Assembly: GCA_944387035.1 (NCBI GenBank)
Contig: CALXDJ010000003.1
Location: forward strand, 41,776 to 105,775
Reading direction: 5' to 3'
DNA length: 64,000 nt
Source of the DNA: an uncultured Oscillospiraceae bacterium
GTDB lineage: Bacteria; Bacillota; Clostridia; Oscillospirales; Oscillospiraceae
Positions 62,451-64,000 of this stretch are shown piece by piece (positions within the stretch are counted from its first letter, which is position 1; the number at the start of each line of letters is the position of its first letter). Below the pieces are notes generated by a model that did no database searches, was not told where the DNA came from, and saw nothing but the letters and a program-made list of their open reading frames with translations. The position numbers were made by a program, and so were the translations under genes.

Positions 62451-62475
62451 TGCTTCACAGAAAGGACCGCTTCTT

Positions 62476-63279
62476 ATGAAATCGAGACTGCTGGTTGCCG
62501 CGGTGGGCGTTCCGCTGCTGTTTTACATCGTGCTGGGGGCGCCGCCTATTGTGATGATGGCGGCCCTGTGCGCCCTGTCCGGCGTTGCGGCCATGGAGCT
62601 GATGCAGTGCGTCGGGATAGCCAAACGGAGCTTCCTCTTCGGCTGGACGGTCATCTGCGCGGTGTTCTCCGTCACCTGGTATTACGACCGGCCGGAGTAT
62701 ATGGAGGTGCTGTGGTTCCTCTATGTACTGGTGACATTCTTCTTTGCCATCTATAAGGCGGGGGAGATCAAGCTGGTGCACATTCTGGCGGGGCTGTTCG
62801 CCGTGATTGCGATTCCCTATTCCTTCTCCGCCTTTATCCGGATGGAGGATGCGGGGATTCCCCGGGTGTGCTTGCTGCTGCCCTTTATCTTCAGCTTCCT
62901 CAGCGATACCGGCGGATATTTCGGCGGCCGCTTTTTCGGAAAGCACAAGCTGGCACCCAAGGTCAGCCCCAAAAAGACGGTGGAGGGTTCCATCGGGGGA
63001 CTTGCGGGCAATGTGCTGGGGGCCGTGATTTTTGCCGCGGTGATGAACCAGTGGTTCTACGCGGGGATCGTCAACAGCTATCTGGGCATGATTTTACTGG
63101 GCCTGGTGTGCAGTGTGGTGGCGCAGATCGGCGACCTGAGTTTTTCCCTCATCAAGCGGGAATTCGGCATCAAGGATTATGGACATCTCTTTTTGGAGCA
63201 CGGCGGTGTGCTGGACCGGTTTGACAGCGTGCTGTTTGTCACGCCCCTCATTGAGATTGTTCTGCAATTTGTGAGATAG
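62476..63279 (+). CDS. cdsA: Phosphatidate cytidylyltransferase
   Basis: A 267-residue polytopic membrane enzyme that makes CDP-diacylglycerol. Seven or eight hydrophobic segments are visible. The signature is at the C-terminus: SDTGGYFGGRFFGKHKLAPKV, then SPKKTVEGSIGG and SLIKREFGIKDYGHLFLEHG-GVLDRFDS. ATG 62476 follows GAAAGGACC, 25 bases after uppS. Confidence 0.97.
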   Translation: MKSRLLVAAVGVPLLFYIVLGAPPIVMMAALCALSGVAAMELMQCVGIAKRSFLFGWTVICAVFSVTWYYDRPEYMEVLWFLYVLVTFFFAIYKAGEIKLVHILAGLFAVIAIPYSFSAFIRMEDAGIPRVCLLLPFIFSFLSDTGGYFGGRFFGKHKLAPKVSPKKTVEGSIGGLAGNVLGAVIFAAVMNQWFYAGIVNSYLGMILLGLVCSVVAQIGDLSFSLIKREFGIKDYGHLFLEHGGVLDRFDSVLFVTPLIEIVLQFVR

Positions 63280-63288
63280 GATGAGCTT

Positions 63289-64000
63289 ATGGCGAATATG
63301 ATTTCCATACTGGGCTCCACGGGCTCCATCGGCCGGCAGACGCTGGACGTGGTGGAGCAGCTGGGGCTGAAGGTGGCGGCCATTACCGCCCATTCCAGCG
63401 TTGAGCGGGTAGAGGAGCAGGCGCGGCGGTTTTCGCCGCGTCTGGCGGTTATGACCGACGAGGCCGCCGCCCGGGATCTGGCGGTACGCCTGGCGGATAC
63501 GCCGGTGCGGGTGCTGGGGGGCCTTTCCGCCCTGGAGGAAGCGGCCACTGTGCCGGAGGCGGATACTGTGGTCACCGCCGTGGTGGGTATGGTAGGCCTG
63601 CGGCCGACGCTCGCGGCCATCCGGGCGGGCAAGCGAATTGCCCTGGCCAATAAGGAGACTCTGGTCTGCGGCGGAGAGCTGGTTATGAACGAGGCGGAGC
63701 GCTGCGGCGCCGAGATCGTGCCGGTGGACTCCGAGCACTCGGCCATCTTCCAGTGCCTGCAGGGCTGTGCGGACCGCCGGGAGATCCGGCGGCTGATTCT
63801 GACCTGCTCCGGCGGTCCCTTCTTCGGCATGAGCCGGGAAGAAGTGGGCAAGATGACAAAAGCGGATGCCCTGAAGCACCCCAACTGGACCATGGGCCCC
63901 AAAATCACCGTGGACTGCGCCACTCTGATGAACAAGGGCCTGGAGGTCATCGAGGCCATGCGGCTTTACCGGCTGCCTTTGGAGCAGGTGGACGTGGTGA
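63289..64000 (+). CDS. dxr: 1-deoxy-D-xylulose 5-phosphate reductoisomerase, 5' part
   Basis: The frame is open to the window end, giving the first ~237 residues of about 380. This is the MEP-pathway enzyme that makes 2-C-methyl-erythritol 4-phosphate with NADPH. The NADPH site is MISILGSTGSIGRQTLDVVE; LANKETLVCGGELV, the metal-binding VPVDSEHSAIFQCLQG and CSGGPFFGMS, and MGPKITVDCATLMNKGLEVI are conserved. ATG 63289 follows AGGATGAG; ATG 63298 is an alternative. It continues the pyrH-frr-uppS-cdsA operon. Confidence 0.96.
   Translation, partial: MANMISILGSTGSIGRQTLDVVEQLGLKVAAITAHSSVERVEEQARRFSPRLAVMTDEAAARDLAVRLADTPVRVLGGLSALEEAATVPEADTVVTAVVGMVGLRPTLAAIRAGKRIALANKETLVCGGELVMNEAERCGAEIVPVDSEHSAIFQCLQGCADRREIRRLILTCSGGPFFGMSREEVGKMTKADALKHPNWTMGPKITVDCATLMNKGLEVIEAMRLYRLPLEQVDVV

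Overview
The window is a GC-rich, gene-dense stretch of a bacterial chromosome with very short intergenic gaps. It has complete early sporulation loci (spoIIAA-spoIIAB-sigF, spoIIGA-sigE, a SpoIIM-type gene). It also has a bacterial V-type ATPase operon, a T-box in front of valS, Gram-positive LexA boxes (GAAC-N4-GTTC), an AsnA-type asparagine synthetase and FprA/hemerythrin proteins typical of strict anaerobes. Together these indicate an anaerobic spore-forming Clostridia member, most likely of the Oscillospiraceae (Flavonifractor/Oscillibacter/Lawsonibacter-like). The family assignment is inferred from gene content and composition, not from a marker gene. I see no rRNA, tRNA, CRISPR array, prophage or insertion sequence.

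Layout. 1-6026: 3' part of a V-type ATPase operon (K-E-C-F-A-B-D), closed by a strong terminator. 6060-9157: a redox group with a frameshifted hemerythrin/CheX-like gene, a UPF0303 protein and an FprA flavodiiron protein. 9175-12410 (minus): gltX-spoIIM-asnA. 12420-17050: a small membrane protein, trpS, and a WecA/WecB-type glycan-precursor pair followed by a membrane-anchored unknown. 17052-18768 (minus): three small unknown proteins in one operon, then nth. 18902-21519: rarA converging on an S1-domain protein, then DUF951 and a 31-residue membrane peptide. 21551-23162: spoIIGA-sigE. 23165-26729: T-box, a YcxB-like membrane protein and valS. 26772-28354: spoIIA operon preceded by a Spo0A-type box. 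28242-30571 (minus): an SOS-type operon of a 41-residue membrane protein, a radical SAM/HhH protein and its DUF4130 partner, driven by a consensus promoter overlapped by two LexA boxes.

30594-35243: threonine aldolase (minus), a DUF4358 lipoprotein, and an MBOAT/DHHW O-acylation pair. 35075-35280: an unusual run of hairpins, then a rhodanese. 35740-40144 (minus): a BlaI/M56 regulatory pair in which the M56 protein is 1321 residues long, with a promoter flanked by inverted operator arms. 40196-42847: pcrA. 42852-46563 (minus): methylpurine glycosylase, HAD, HpaI aldolase, pentapeptide-repeat and transglutaminase genes. 46683-53613: DMT transporter, two tandem signal peptidases, rbgA, a membrane protein, rnhB, yraN, thrC and a phosphoesterase. 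53704-60271: protein quality control (tig-clpP-clpX-lon) and ysxC. 60366-64000: the pyrH-frr-uppS-cdsA-dxr block, with dxr cut by the window end.

Best leads: (1) the SOS operon at 28242-30571, which joins a tiny LexA-controlled membrane protein to an uncharacterised radical SAM DNA-repair/modification pair; (2) the oversized M56 sensor with its operator layout; (3) the hairpin cluster at 35075-35280; (4) the hemerythrin-CheX gene broken by one missing base; (5) the T-box that controls a membrane protein before valS. No wholly new multi-gene defence or metabolic system could be demonstrated.
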